Assembly (NCBI RefSeq): GCF_001659605.2
Contig: NC_035166.2
Location: 17,503,003-17,567,002 of the forward strand
Direction of reading: 5' to 3'
From: Manihot esculenta
Lineage: Eukaryota; Streptophyta; Magnoliopsida; Malpighiales; Euphorbiaceae
Length of the DNA: 64,000 nucleotides
Shown: positions 1 through 10,357 of the stretch, piece after piece
How positions within the stretch are numbered: the first letter of the stretch is position 1
Layout: each line of letters opens with the position of its first letter
Position numbers and translations under genes: made by a program
Notes under the pieces: generated by a model
Told to the model about the DNA's origin: nothing
The model's input: only the letters and a program-made list of their open reading frames with translations
Database searches by the model: none

Positions 1-1035
1 CTAGAAACTATTAAACACCCTAATCCTTACAGACTTGAGTGGTTGAATGATAGTGGCGAGGCAAAGGTAACCAAGCAATGTAAAGTGTCATTTTCTATTG
101 GCAAGTATGTAGATGAGGTTACTTGTGATATTGTACCCATGCAGGCTGGACATATTATGTTGGGTAGACCATGACAATTTGATAGGCGTGTCATGCATGA
201 TGGGTATGGTAATAGGTTTTCTTTTACGTTCCTTGGCGCAAAACATATACTTGTACCATTATCTCCTAAAGATGTATATGCAGATCAAGTGAAATTACAA
301 CAATCTGCTAAATTGGGTAAGGGAGGTGAGACAAGTAAAAAGAATGAGGGAAAAGAGGCCAGTAGTAAAAAGAAGGTTTCAAATGGCCCAAAGGAGAGTG
401 ACTGCACAAGAAAGGATAAAAATGAGAGACGTGCAGGAGAGAAAACGTTAGTGAGTGTGGAGGTAAAAGGAGAGTTGAGTGAGAAGAGTGAAGAATTCAG
501 CAAGTCTTCCTTTTATTGTAAAGAGAGAGAGTTGAAGAAGGCATACTTAGGGAAGAGAGCTTTGATTATGTTGCGTTTTAGTTCCAATTTTATGATTGAG
601 ATTAACCCTACTAATGAATTGCCTAGTTCTTTTTCTAAGTTATTGCAGGATTTTGCGGATGTATTTCCTGAGGAGGTGCCATCTGGGTTGCCACCCATTA
701 GGGGAATAGAACATCAGATCGATTTTGTTCCTGGAGCTCAGATTCCAAACCATCCAGCTTACCGGAGTAATCCTGAGGAGACGAAGGAATTGCAAAAGCA
801 AGTTGATGAGTTGCTAGCTAAGGGACATATCAGGGAGAGCCTCAGTCTATGCGCAGTACCTGTTTCGTTGGTTCCAAAGAAAGATGGAACAATGCGCATG
901 TGTGTTGATTGTCGTGCGATCAACAAAATCACTATAAAGTATCGCCATCCTATTCCTAGATTAGATGATATGCTTGAAGAATTATGTGGCGCTGTTTTCT
1001 TTACCAAAATTAATTTGAAAAGCGGTTATCATTAA
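1..1035 (+). pseudogene. Protease tail, linker and N-terminal reverse transcriptase of the 1-3965 element
   Basis: The frame is open from the window start except for TGA at 172-174. There a Trp codon is expected after the LLGRP-type protease motif (here M-L-G-R-P). A charged Lys/Glu-rich linker follows, then the RT entry region (FPEEVPSGLPP, then VPKKDGTMRMCVDCRAIN, then KINLKSGYH). The frame stops at TAA 1033-1035, where related proteins have Gln. Both stops fit C-to-T or G-to-A transitions. The frame continues beyond the stop into the RT core, so this is one broken gene rather than two. Confidence is high for identity; it is not functional as it stands. Confidence 0.88.
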
Positions 1036-1542
1036 ATTAGGATGAAGTTAGGTGATGAGTGGAAAACTGCCTTTAGGACTAAATATGGTTTATATGAATG
1101 GTTAGTGATGCCTTTTGGCTTAACTAATGCACCTAGCACATTTATGAGATTGATGAACCATGTTTTGCGTGATTACCTAGATAAGTTTGTGGTTGTCTAT
1201 TTTGATGATATATTGATTTATAGCCGAAACCATGATGATCATATTAGGCATGTTGAACTTGTTCTACAAAAGTTGCGTGAACATGAATTGTATGCTAATC
1301 TTAAGAAATGCACATTTTGTACTGATAGTGTCATATTCCTAGGATTTATTATTAGTTCACGGGGAGTTGAGGTAGATACTGAAAAGGTTAAGGCTATCCA
1401 AGAATGGCCTACACCTAAGAATGCTAATGAGGTGAGATCCTTTCATGGATTAGCAAGCTTCTATAGGAGGTTTGTTAGAGATTTCAGCACTATTGCTGCA
1501 CCTCTAAATGAGATTATTAAAAAGGCTGTTGGGTTTAAATGA
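1036..1542 (+). pseudogene. Reverse transcriptase core of the 1-3965 element
   Basis: This continues the preceding frame and carries the RT palm motifs: [12 protein letters not shown] and the catalytic [10 protein letters not shown] (the YxDD box, with its two Asp residues, near 1195-1224), followed by the FLGFIIS and [11 protein letters not shown] regions of the thumb/connection. It ends at TGA 1540-1542, in a position where relatives have Trp (GFK-W-GKEQE). The RNase H reading continues in the same frame after the stop. The catalytic residues are intact, so the stops are the main damage here. Confidence 0.88.
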
Positions 1543-3395
1543 GGTAAAGAACAGGAACTTGCATTTAACACATTAAAGGAAAAACTTACTGCTGCTCTTG
1601 TTTTAAGGTTACCTGATTTTTCTAAAACCTTTGAAATCGAATGTGATGCTTCTGGGATTGGTATTGGTGCTGTTCTTATGCAGGAAGGCCAACCTATAGC
1701 ATATTTCAGTGAGAGCACTACTTGCTGCCTAATGAGTTTGTGATTCATACCGACCATCAATCTCTCAAACACTTGAAGGGTCAAGGTAAGTTGAACAAGC
1801 GGCATGGTAAGTGGGTTGAGTATCTCGAAATCTTTCCTTATGTGATTAAATACAAGCAAGGTCAAGAGAATGTGGCAGCTGATGCATTATCTAGACGTTA
1901 TGCATTGACTTCCATGCTTAGTTCTAATTTGTTAGGGTTTGAGCATTTGAAAGACATGTATGAGAATGATACTGATTTTTCTGATGTATTTAAGGCATGT
2001 GAACATGGGGCGTTTAACAAGTTTTATTTGCATGATGGGTTTCTTTTTAGAGGGAAACAAATATGCATATCCAATTGTTCAGTGCGTGAGTTGCTTGTTA
2101 GAGAATCACATTCAGGAGGGTTAATGGGACATTTTGGTGTGCAAAAGACTTTAAACATGTTGAATGAACACTTTTATTGGCCTAACATGCGAAAATATGT
2201 AGAAAAAATTTGTGCTCAATGCTTTGCATGTAAACAAGCTAAAACTAAGTCCTTGCCACATGGGTTGTATACTCCTTTGCCTGTACCTACTGAACCTTGG
2301 ACTGATATTTCTATGGATTTTGTGATAGGTTTACCTAGGACAAAACGTGGTAGAGATTCAGTGTTTGTTGTTGTAGATCGCTTTAGTAAGATGGCACATT
2401 TTATTCCATGCCATAAAACTGATGATGTAACAAACATAGCTGATTTGTTTTTCAGGGAAGTAGTCCGTTTGCATGGTATACCTAGGACTATTGTTTCTGA
2501 TAGAGATTCTAAGTTCCTTAGTCATTTCTGGCGTGTTTTGTGGGGGAAATTGGGTACTAAGCTTTTATTTTCTACTACTTGTCATCCACAGACAGATGGC
2601 CAAACTGAAGTTGTTAATAGGACTTTAGGAACTATGCTTCGTGCTATTGTGGGAAGGAACTTAAAAACTTGGGAAGAATGTTTGCCATATGTTGAATTTG
2701 CTTATAATCGCGCTGTCCATTCTTCTACTGGTTATTCACCTTTTGAGATTGTGTATGGTTTTAATCCATTAACTGTATTAGATTTAATGCCTTTACCTTT
2801 GAACGAGTTGTCTAATTTAGATGGAAAAGCGAAGGCTGAAATGGTTACATCAATACACATGAAAGCGCGTGAGCATATTGAGAAGCGTAACAAAATGTAT
2901 GAGAAACAGGCCAATAAGGGTCGCAAGAAAGTTGTATTTAGACCAGGTGATTGGGTTTGGATCCATATGCGAAAGGAGAGGTTTCCTAATCTAAGGAAAT
3001 CAAAATTGGATGCACGAGGGGATGGACCATATCAAGTGCTGAAACGGATCAATGACAACGCATATGTAATTGATCTGCCAGGTGAGTTTGGTGTAAGTGC
3101 TACCTTTAATGTTTCTGATTTGTCTCCTTTTGATTTTGGTACAGATTCAAGGACGAATCCTTTTCAAGAGGGAGGGGATGATGTAAGCACAACCAACAAC
3201 ACTGATGAGCTAGCATTGCCTCAAGGAACAATTACAAGGTTGAGATCCAAGAGGTTGAAGGAAGCACTTCAAAGATTCATAAAGGAATATGTTGAAGCTT
3301 TGCAAGTTCATTTTGAAGTTGAAGAAGAATCTGGCCATTCCAAGTCAATTAGGCCGAATGTGTTCTTATTGACAGTTCAAAGTTTGTATTTATAG
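1543..3395 (+). pseudogene. RNase H and integrase of the 1-3965 element
   Basis: From 1543 the previous frame reads the start of RNase H ([16 protein letters not shown]) up to about 1712. The frame then changes and resumes with HYLLPNEF...TDHQSLKHL. The missing middle of RNase H indicates a deletion of some tens of codons with a frameshift at about 1711-1720. From 1722 a 557-residue frame carries the RNase H end (VAADALSRR), the integrase HHCC zinc region (H...H, then CAQCFACK) and the DDE core ([18 protein letters not shown], then TEVVNRTLG with the Glu). It ends with an [11 protein letters not shown] tail that runs into the LTR. Integrase looks intact. Confidence 0.87.
3165..3178 (+). other. 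Polypurine tract of the 1-3965 element
   Basis: A purine-rich run (AAGAGGGAGGGGA) lies immediately before a TG that opens the LTR. It would prime plus-strand DNA synthesis in retrotransposon replication. It overlaps the end of the integrase reading frame, which is common in this group. Confidence 0.6.
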
Positions 3396-3965
3396 TGAGT
3401 AGTTATTTAATAGTGGGTAGTTATTTAGTAGTGGGTAGTTATTTAGCAGTTGGTAGTTAACCAGTAGTGGGTAGTTAACCAGTAGTGGGTAGTTAACCAG
3501 TAGTGGGTAGTTATCCAGTAATGGATAGTTAACCAGTAGTGGGTAGTTATCCAGTAGTGGATAGTGGCATAAATCATGGATCGATGCAATGGGTAGTGGC
3601 ATAGATCATGAGTCCATGCATAGTAGTGGGAAGTGGCAAAGATCATGGGTCTTTATTTAGGTTATATAAAGCATCTCTTTTTCCATATTGTAGATAGATT
3701 ATCAATTATTCAATACAATTACTTTATGCGATTCTTCTTTGAGAGCTTAAGAGAGATCTTGGTTCTTGACACTGCATCACGAATAAGGTTCGATACTAAC
3801 TTTTATGTTTCTTATTCTTGCTGTTTTTAAAATCAATCAGTTATAAGTGTTCTTAATTGCATGTTAATTAAGGGTGCTTTAGACTGGGGAATTGTTTTCT
3901 GAACTAAGTTCTTTTTACTAGGGTATGTGTCGTTTCAGTCTCTAATAGGCTGGGGTTCCGCGTCA
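3179..3965 (+). repeat. 3' LTR (787 bp) of the 1-3965 element
   Basis: The LTR starts TGATGTAAGC after the purine tract and ends GGTTCCGCGTCA, giving TG...CA termini. A TATATAAAG box lies near 3663-3671. The 3' terminus equals the terminus of the two full A-family LTRs (34873-35667 and 59950-60744, read on the minus strand), and the length is close (787 against 795 bp). The boundaries are inferred, because the partner LTR is outside the window. Confidence 0.65.
3393..3568 (+). repeat. Minisatellite, about 18-bp unit, inside the LTR
   Basis: About nine to ten imperfect copies of an 18-bp unit (typical form GTGGGTAGTTAACCAGTA, with variants TTATTTAGTA and TTATCCAGTA) stand head to tail. They lie upstream of the LTR TATA box, so they sit in U3, where such repeats can vary between copies. 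Confidence 0.85.
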
Positions 3966-4400
3966 GTGTCAGCTACAAATTAGTAGTAGATAAAGATCAG
4001 TTAACAGAATATGTATGTCAAGGAACAAACGCATGCGAACTAAGGGGGGGAATATTACAGAAAAGTCCAGAGGAGGAGTTTAATTTGGAAACAAAATTAG
4101 AAGAGGGACAACATTAACTTTCATAAGTTGTGTAATGCCACAAAGAAAACTGCGCTGTAACAACCACCAATTTTCCAGTTAGAAGAAAACATGCCAAGTA
4201 AAAGAAACAAATAAGCCTTCTTCCCTGTGGCCTATATTCTTATAGTCATTTTCCTAATTATGCAAAATAAAGTATAAATGCCAGCAAATCAATTTTAGTA
4301 GCATACCAGTACAATTACTTAGCACTGGAAATTTAGACTAGAACTTCCAATCCAAGCAAGGAAACCAAACAATAATAACTGACAAAAACATAAAACTTAC
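3966..4400. other. Residual intron or 3' flank of the MARCH-like gene
   Basis: No coding exon of the minus-strand E3 ligase gene is recognisable here. The stretch is AT-rich and follows a clean splice donor at 4399-4400. A G-run at about 4043-4050 resembles a purine tract but has no LTR around it. I read this as intron sequence between exon 4 and the retrotransposon insertion. Confidence 0.5.
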
Positions 4401-6430
4401 CTATACAATAGTAAAATGGTATTGGATGTCTTGACAGAATTTGATCCCAACCATCACTGAATGAATTCCTAAAGGCGCCATCTTTATCCATAAAGTATGC
4501 AAAACCACCCATTGCAGCAATCACCTGAAAGATAGATTTTCTCAGATATAACGTAACACTAAAATATATATATAAACAAAGGTGGTAGACAGACAATCAC
4601 AGAATTCAATATACTTCTTAAGTTAAAGCCACACAGAGGTGCATAAGTAGAGCTAAATCAATCTGCTTTCTCCTATAACTTGGTTTGTACTCTTGATCTC
4701 AAAGTTAAGATTCCATGAACAAAACTTCATTTTTTTTAATTCAATTCTACTGATCGAGAAGAGGGAAAAGAAAAAGAAAAAAGAAAAAAGGAAATGTTTG
4801 CCATTTTGCTTTGTGACCATGAAATCTATCATTTTTTATTATAATAATTTACGCTGGGATGGGGAGTTGTAATGAGATAAGAAAGGTCTAAACCCACTGG
4901 ACAACCCAAGGTCCAACCTCTAAATAAACAGAAAAAGAGATTAAAAAAAAAAAGAGAGAGAAAAAAAGGAAAAAAGCAATAGTAATGAAAGCACTCACGG
5001 TTTGAACAGCCAGAAATACAATGATAACATCCCTTGTTACAAAAAGTCTGAATTTCACTTTGCGCCATGAGTTGTCCTCAAACAACGCAACTCGAAGATG
5101 AAACTGGGCCTTGCATGTTGTGCAGTGAGAGAAAGCAAATCCTTCCTATCAGAGAATAAGAAAGAAAGGCCCCTCTTAGATCAATGACAACAATAAATTA
5201 ACATCTGACAACTAACATATTGATTCAACATAATTGCATCTACCTTAACTGAGCGCCAGTGATCAAGGCATGAACGATGAACAAACTGCTGGGTGCCTTT
5301 ACACATGCATGGAGATATTAATTCATCACCTATAAAATCAAATTCCATTAGAAAAGCAAACATAAACATAATACGCTTAATAATCAACTTCATCTCTGTA
5401 CTTGTTGAGAATATTCAATTTAGCTCATTTCAATTTTTTGTTCAAATTAGCCCAGAATTTAGCCTAAAAATCAAAACGTGTGATTTTATTTTAGGCCAAA
5501 TTGAACTCAAAATGAAACTTCTAAGCTAATTTAGACAAAAAGTTGAAAATGGACTAAACTGAACATCTAATAAGTACACAGGTGAAATTGAACATTTAGG
5601 AAAAAATAATATATGACAGAAAACAAAAATTTAGCAATAAGAATCAAGTGCCAAGATTATGAATTTAGGGCAATACAACAACAACAAGAAAAAAAGGGAA
5701 CATGATGGAAAAACTTCATTGAGCAGAGTTTACTTCCCATCTACAATTGAAAATGAAGGATGTTTTCCTAGTAACTAGATTTTTATGTCATGTGAAGGCT
5801 GATCTCAAAGTTCAGTTTCATTTCACAAACTCAAATTTAAATAGACGGAAAAATTACATGGAAACACTTGGTTCACAGTAGTTGCTACCAATGAGGAAGC
5901 TGAGATTGCAAAGACCCCCAGAAAATTGACAGCCACTTTGCAGGGCATCCAATGATCTAGGAAGGGGAAAAACAATTACGTTAGTATGTCTATAGTCAAC
6001 TAGCCAAGATGACCAGACAAACAACCGTGTATCAAGCTACTACATAATAGCCCATCTATCAAGCTATCATAATAGCCACTCTATTTTAAGGGTTTGATTA
6101 TTCTAGTTTTCCCAATTAACGTGGATCATAATTAATAAGGTTTGGCTCGTGCAATTCCAGTAAAGCTAAAGAGAACATACCAAAATTCATTCAAAGGAAA
6201 AGTAAAATAAAAATTAGAACTTGTTAAAAAAGTTCATCACCTAGTTCGCAATCGCTCTCGAGACAAATGCGGCAACAAGGAACAGAACTATTCTCAATGT
6301 CTTCTTCATTGTTAATCTCACTCGAGCTTCCAGGTGACTGCGATGATGAATCAGCCTTGTTTTGGAGCAGAGGATCAGAGTCGCTCGGATTCCCTGCATC
6401 CACTGCCTCCAGCTGCACTTCCCCTACCAT
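4401..6430 (-). CDS. RING-CH (MARCH-type) E3 ubiquitin ligase, first four exons
   Basis: Exons on the minus strand: 6241-6430, 5244-5329, 4999-5145 and 4401-4524, all with GT-AG introns and consistent phases. Together they encode about 182 residues. The RING-CH zinc finger spans residues 53-103 with C53, C56, C71, C73, H81, C84, C100 and C103, the C4HC3 order of this family. A hydrophobic region from about residue 125 through exon 4 (around VIIVFLAVQTVIAAMGGFAY) looks membrane-spanning. Family role: membrane-anchored ubiquitin transfer. Exon 4 ends in phase 1 at a good donor and no downstream exon is visible before the retrotransposon at 3965. The C-terminal part therefore lies left of the window or is lost. 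Start chosen at 6430, the only Met ahead of the acidic Ser-rich N-terminus. Confidence 0.85.
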
Positions 6431-6445
6431 CGATAACCCCTCTTC

Positions 6446-6471
6446 CTCTCTCTCTCTCTCTCTCTCTCTCT
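6446..6471 (+). repeat. (CT)n microsatellite in the MARCH-like gene 5' leader
   Basis: About 13 CT dinucleotides lie 15 bp upstream of the start codon of the minus-strand gene, followed by a TATATA/CACA tract. Read on the gene's strand this is a GA repeat, common in plant 5' leaders and core promoters. Confidence 0.9.
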
Positions 6472-9400
6472 ATGTATATATACACAAATATATATGTGTC
6501 GCTCCAACTAAACAAAGGAAATAACACCCTAATTGATCAAAATTTACAAATTGGCAGACATCAAACGACGATTGAAGCAAAACCAAAAACACAAGTCAAA
6601 TCGACCGAGAAAGGGAAAGAGTGCAAATCGGAAAACCCTATACAGCGTAATTATTCCTATAAAGGGAAAGGCAAGAATCTCAAATTTACAATTTTTGCTA
6701 TTTGATTAGGAACTTTAAACATTGGAAATGCGTATGCATTTTCTAAGCTAGCAAACAGAGCTAAGATTCTAGCGAAAGAAACGATTTCGATGTCTTCGAT
6801 TAAGATTCATAAGAAAAATATTATTATTTTAAAATAAAAATAATTAAGAAAAGAAAAAAAAGAAAAGAAAACGGAAGCTGATGATTGTATGGATTTTCCT
6901 TTTTCTCTGGATGAGATGCTTGGAGGGATATAATTGGCAACAACCTAGAAATTTTCTCCGGGAGTCCAATGGTAATAGTCAGTCGCCCAAGTTTACTGAG
7001 GAGTTCGCGAGAAAATTACCGGCCCAAATGTGTAAATACATTAAAGATTCGGTATAAATATGATAATATTTAAAAAAATTAATTATTAAATTATTTTAAA
7101 AGAGTCTATGGTAAAAAATTATTTATACTTTTAATTTTATTATAATTATACTTTATTTTTTTATCAATTAAAATTTATTAATTATATTTTATTATTATTT
7201 ATATTATTAAAAAATTAATATAACTATTACTTACCATATTAACCACATGTACCACTCTATGTTAGCAAATATTAAAATTAATTAAAAAAATTGTATTTCA
7301 CTTTTATACGATTTCATTTTATATTTTTATTTTTTTTAATTAAATTCTATTTTTTTAATATTTAACTAAATACGTCCTACAATCAAATTAGAGATTTATA
7401 AAACTATAAAATTATTTTTTTATTATTAAATATATTTAAAAATTATTATTATTATTTATTCAAATTTTTTTAATTTATATCAATAATTTTATAATAATAA
7501 TAATAATTTATTTTAATATTATTTTAACTAAAGTTATTATTTATTTTTCTTAAATTTATTTAATATATTTACTATTTAACATTATTTTTAATACTATTAT
7601 TATCATTAAGAAAATAATCTTATTAAATACATTAATTATTAAATATTAAAAAAATAATTTAAAATAATATTTAATATGATTCAATTTAAAAATATTAAAA
7701 ATAATAAAATACTTTTTTAATTCTTCTTTTTAACTTTCAAATATAATACTAATTCATAATTTTTTTTAAATTATATTAATATTTAGAATAAATTTTTTAA
7801 AAAATAATGATATATAAATTAAATATTTAATATAGTAATTAAAAAAATATATAATTTATTTAAAAATATAAATTCAATTTTTATTTTTTCATCTCTTAAA
7901 AAAATATTAATAAATAAATAATTTTTTAAAAAAATTTATACTTTTAATTTTATTATAATTTTACTCTAAACTTTTAAATTATTATCAATTTTAGTCATTC
8001 CTTTTTCACTCATCTAAATCTCCGTCGTGATTGAAGGGTGTACTTTTCGTTTAAGCGTTGATAGTTAATTTTTTTAGTCAAATCCTTTCATTTTTTTTTC
8101 CAATTTATTGGATTATTGATAAACATAATTAATAAATACATAATACATATAAAAAAATTGTACATAAATTTATTGAAAAAATAAATTGGCAGTTTGATTT
8201 TATTCTCTTCACTTATATATTCTGTTATTTATTATATCAGCAATTCTATTATTTTTAATAAAAATTACTAAAATAATATTGAGTAAAGCAAGTCTAAAGT
8301 TTTGAGTTTTTCATATTTCTTTATTCATCATTTTTAAAATAAAAGTTATTGAAAGGAAGAAAGCAACATTAATTGTTTAACTTGCCCATTATTATTTAAT
8401 TTACTGAATTATAAAAATTTAAGACTGGTTGTAATTAAATTAATTAAAAATTTTCAAATTTTTAGGAAAAAAATTAAAATAATATGTAGAAATTATTTTA
8501 ATTTTTTATGAAAAAAAAAAGATTAAAAGCATATATATATATTTTTTCTTTTTACATAGGAAGGAAGACCAAAAGAGAATCATGTTATTCTTTCCATTCA
8601 TTCATATATATGTGCGTGTAAAAGCAGAACGCGCGGAACCTTAGCCCGCTTAAAGGGCATTCAGCGGGCCCTGACATGAAACTTTTTTTTTTTAATAAAT
8701 TAATTTAAATAAGAGAGAAATGGGGTTATGTTATAGTTTTTCTTTAAGAGAATCATATTATAAATTTTAATTTCATAAATATTAAATTTATTTTTAAATT
8801 ATAAAATTATAAATTTAAATATAAATAGAAGTCGAGAAAAATAGAAAAAGTGATTAAAATAATAAGAGAAAATCATCATTTTTTTTTGAAAAATTCACCT
8901 GTTTATATTTATTTTAAAATCACTCCTTTAAAATATTTTTATAATTTATACATTTACAATCATCAATGCAATATTTATATTTAAAGAGAACAAATATCTA
9001 GACAAAAATATAATATTTATATTTAAAAGGTCAATGTAAATATACTAAATTAATTTTAATTTAATTAAAATTTGAACTTATTAAATTTTTAAAAAATAGG
9101 TGGAGTAAATATTATAATATATTAAAAATAAAATCATATTTAATATATTTTCATCTAAAAATTAAAAATTTAAGGAGGTAATGGTGCTACTGGCCTCTTA
9201 AGAGGCTTCACTGACTAATAATATAAATATTCAAAATGCTTTATTTGATAAAATAATTGAAAATTTTAATTTTATAAAATATAAAAATATTTAATTAAAT
9301 AATTTGAAAATACAAACGAATTAATTCAATTTTCTAAAAATCTAGAAAGTGATACTAATCCTCAAAGAAAACTACATCCTACCAATAATAATAGCACGTA

Positions 9401-9832
9401 AAAGACCAAAAGCAAAGTCATCCGCGTAGCTAATACACCAACTGCAATTTGAATCACACGATTTCAGAAGCTTCCAAACAACGAAATCTCCACAAATCTT
9501 CCCTTTAGCTAATCATACTCTAATTATTTTTTTGGATCTCAAATTTTATTATTTTTTATTAATTAATTATCATGCATTTACCACACGCACGATCGGAATT
9601 TACAATGACAAATTTTTACAAATTTCTTCTCCGGCGATCTATAGAAACAAAATTTGTCAAAACACTTCACACACAGATCCACAAAGGAACTCTCTTTTCA
9701 TTCCATATTCAGTTTCTTCGATCTCTCTGTATCGTATTCATACCCTGCATACGTATAATTTCTTCAATATCAATCGCAGAGCAGAAGATGTATAATTGAG
9801 GATTGAAACAAAATCAGAGGGAAATTAAGAAA
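6472..9832. other. AT-rich intergenic region
   Basis: The first 350 bases are the likely 5' leader and promoter of the MARCH-like gene. From about 7,040 to 9,360 the sequence is extremely AT-rich, with many A/T homopolymers and no credible coding frame. Two small GC-rich inverted repeats stand out (8644-8669 and 9193-9206). The last 300 bases before 9832 are the 3' flank of the EG45-like gene. Short frames near 9532-9799 have no recognisable product and I do not call them. Confidence 0.7.
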
Positions 9833-10357
9833 TTACTGTTGAAATTCTATATTGATAGAATTAGCCGATGAATTCGCTATATTGCCAAAAGCAGTTTCCG
9901 ACAAGACAATGGTGGTGCCGCTAACCGACGGAGGAGTGGTTGTTGAAAGAGCATAATCAACGATCTTTACTTGAATTGTTTGACCCGGCCGGCAAGAACC
10001 AGCAACCGTCGCACTAATACACCTAACCAAGTATTCTCTCCCACAGGATGCGCCATTGTCCCATATTCCATCGCCGGCCGCCGCGAATAAATTATTTGAA
10101 GGAAACTGCGAGGGGTCGATGCCGAAGCAGGTGGTGGCTGTACGGAAAACAAAATCTAAGAGAGAAGAAAATGTGGAGTGATGAGTGAAGGTAAGGGCGA
10201 GGATAGGGTTTAAAGGGTACTTACGTAAATATGGCGGGCTGTACTGAGTAGCAGTGCCGACGTCACCGTGAGAAGAAGAGAGAAGCTGTGAGATTAGTAA
10301 TAAGAAGAGGAAGAGAGGTTGCCGTGGAAGGAGACTAGACGGGGTTGTTAAGGGCAT
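9833..10357 (-). CDS. EG45-like / plant natriuretic peptide-like secreted protein
   Basis: Two exons on the minus strand, 10225-10357 and 9833-10137, with a short 87-bp GT-AG intron, give about 145 residues. The uninterrupted frame through the intron is open too, but splicing joins the motif YSPPYL to PTTCFG as in family members. Residues 1-31 form a signal peptide (LFLFLLLISQLL core). The mature part is a single expansin-like double-psi barrel domain with the typical WDNGASCGREYLVRC and GSCRPGQTIQVKIVD segments and the ETAFGNIA...INIEF end. Such proteins are apoplastic and are linked to water/ion balance and stress responses. The Cys pair that often follows VKIVD is replaced by a Ser/Thr/Pro stretch. 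No carbohydrate-binding domain follows, which separates it from expansins. Confidence 0.85.
   Translation of the reverse strand: MPLTTPSSLLPRQPLFLFLLLISQLLSSSHGDVGTATQYSPPYLRKYPLNPILALTFTHHSTFSSLLDFVFRTATTCFGIDPSQFPSNNLFAAAGDGIWDNGASCGREYLVRCISATVAGSCRPGQTIQVKIVDYALSTTTPPSVSGTTIVLSETAFGNIANSSANSINIEFQQ

Larger units (their letters stand above)
1..3965 (+). mobile_element. Ty3/gypsy LTR retrotransposon, 3' part, decayed
   Basis: Seen: protease, reverse transcriptase, RNase H and integrase coding remnants follow in order on the plus strand, then a purine-rich tract and an LTR that ends GGTTCCGCGTCA at 3965. The 5' LTR and gag lie outside the window, so the left TSD cannot be checked. The pol order (PR-RT-RH-IN) defines Ty3/gypsy. 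No chromodomain is visible after integrase. Three in-frame stops and a small deletion with frameshift in RNase H make it incapable of autonomous movement. The LTR end matches that of element A near 34.9 kb and 57.7 kb, so the two are relatives. Its position just downstream of MARCH-like exon 4 implies insertion in that gene or its 3' flank. Confidence 0.9.

Noticed and set aside
3393..3568. Possible CRISPR-like or telomere-like array
   Set aside because: Continuous 18-bp tandem units without spacers, in plant nuclear DNA and inside an LTR; the unit is not the plant telomere repeat.
4036..4055. G-rich run resembling a polypurine tract
   Set aside because: No LTR start follows and it lies outside the 1-3965 element as bounded by the shared terminus.
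9532..9799. Short overlapping frames downstream of the EG45-like gene
   Set aside because: No domain, no splice context, low-complexity composition.
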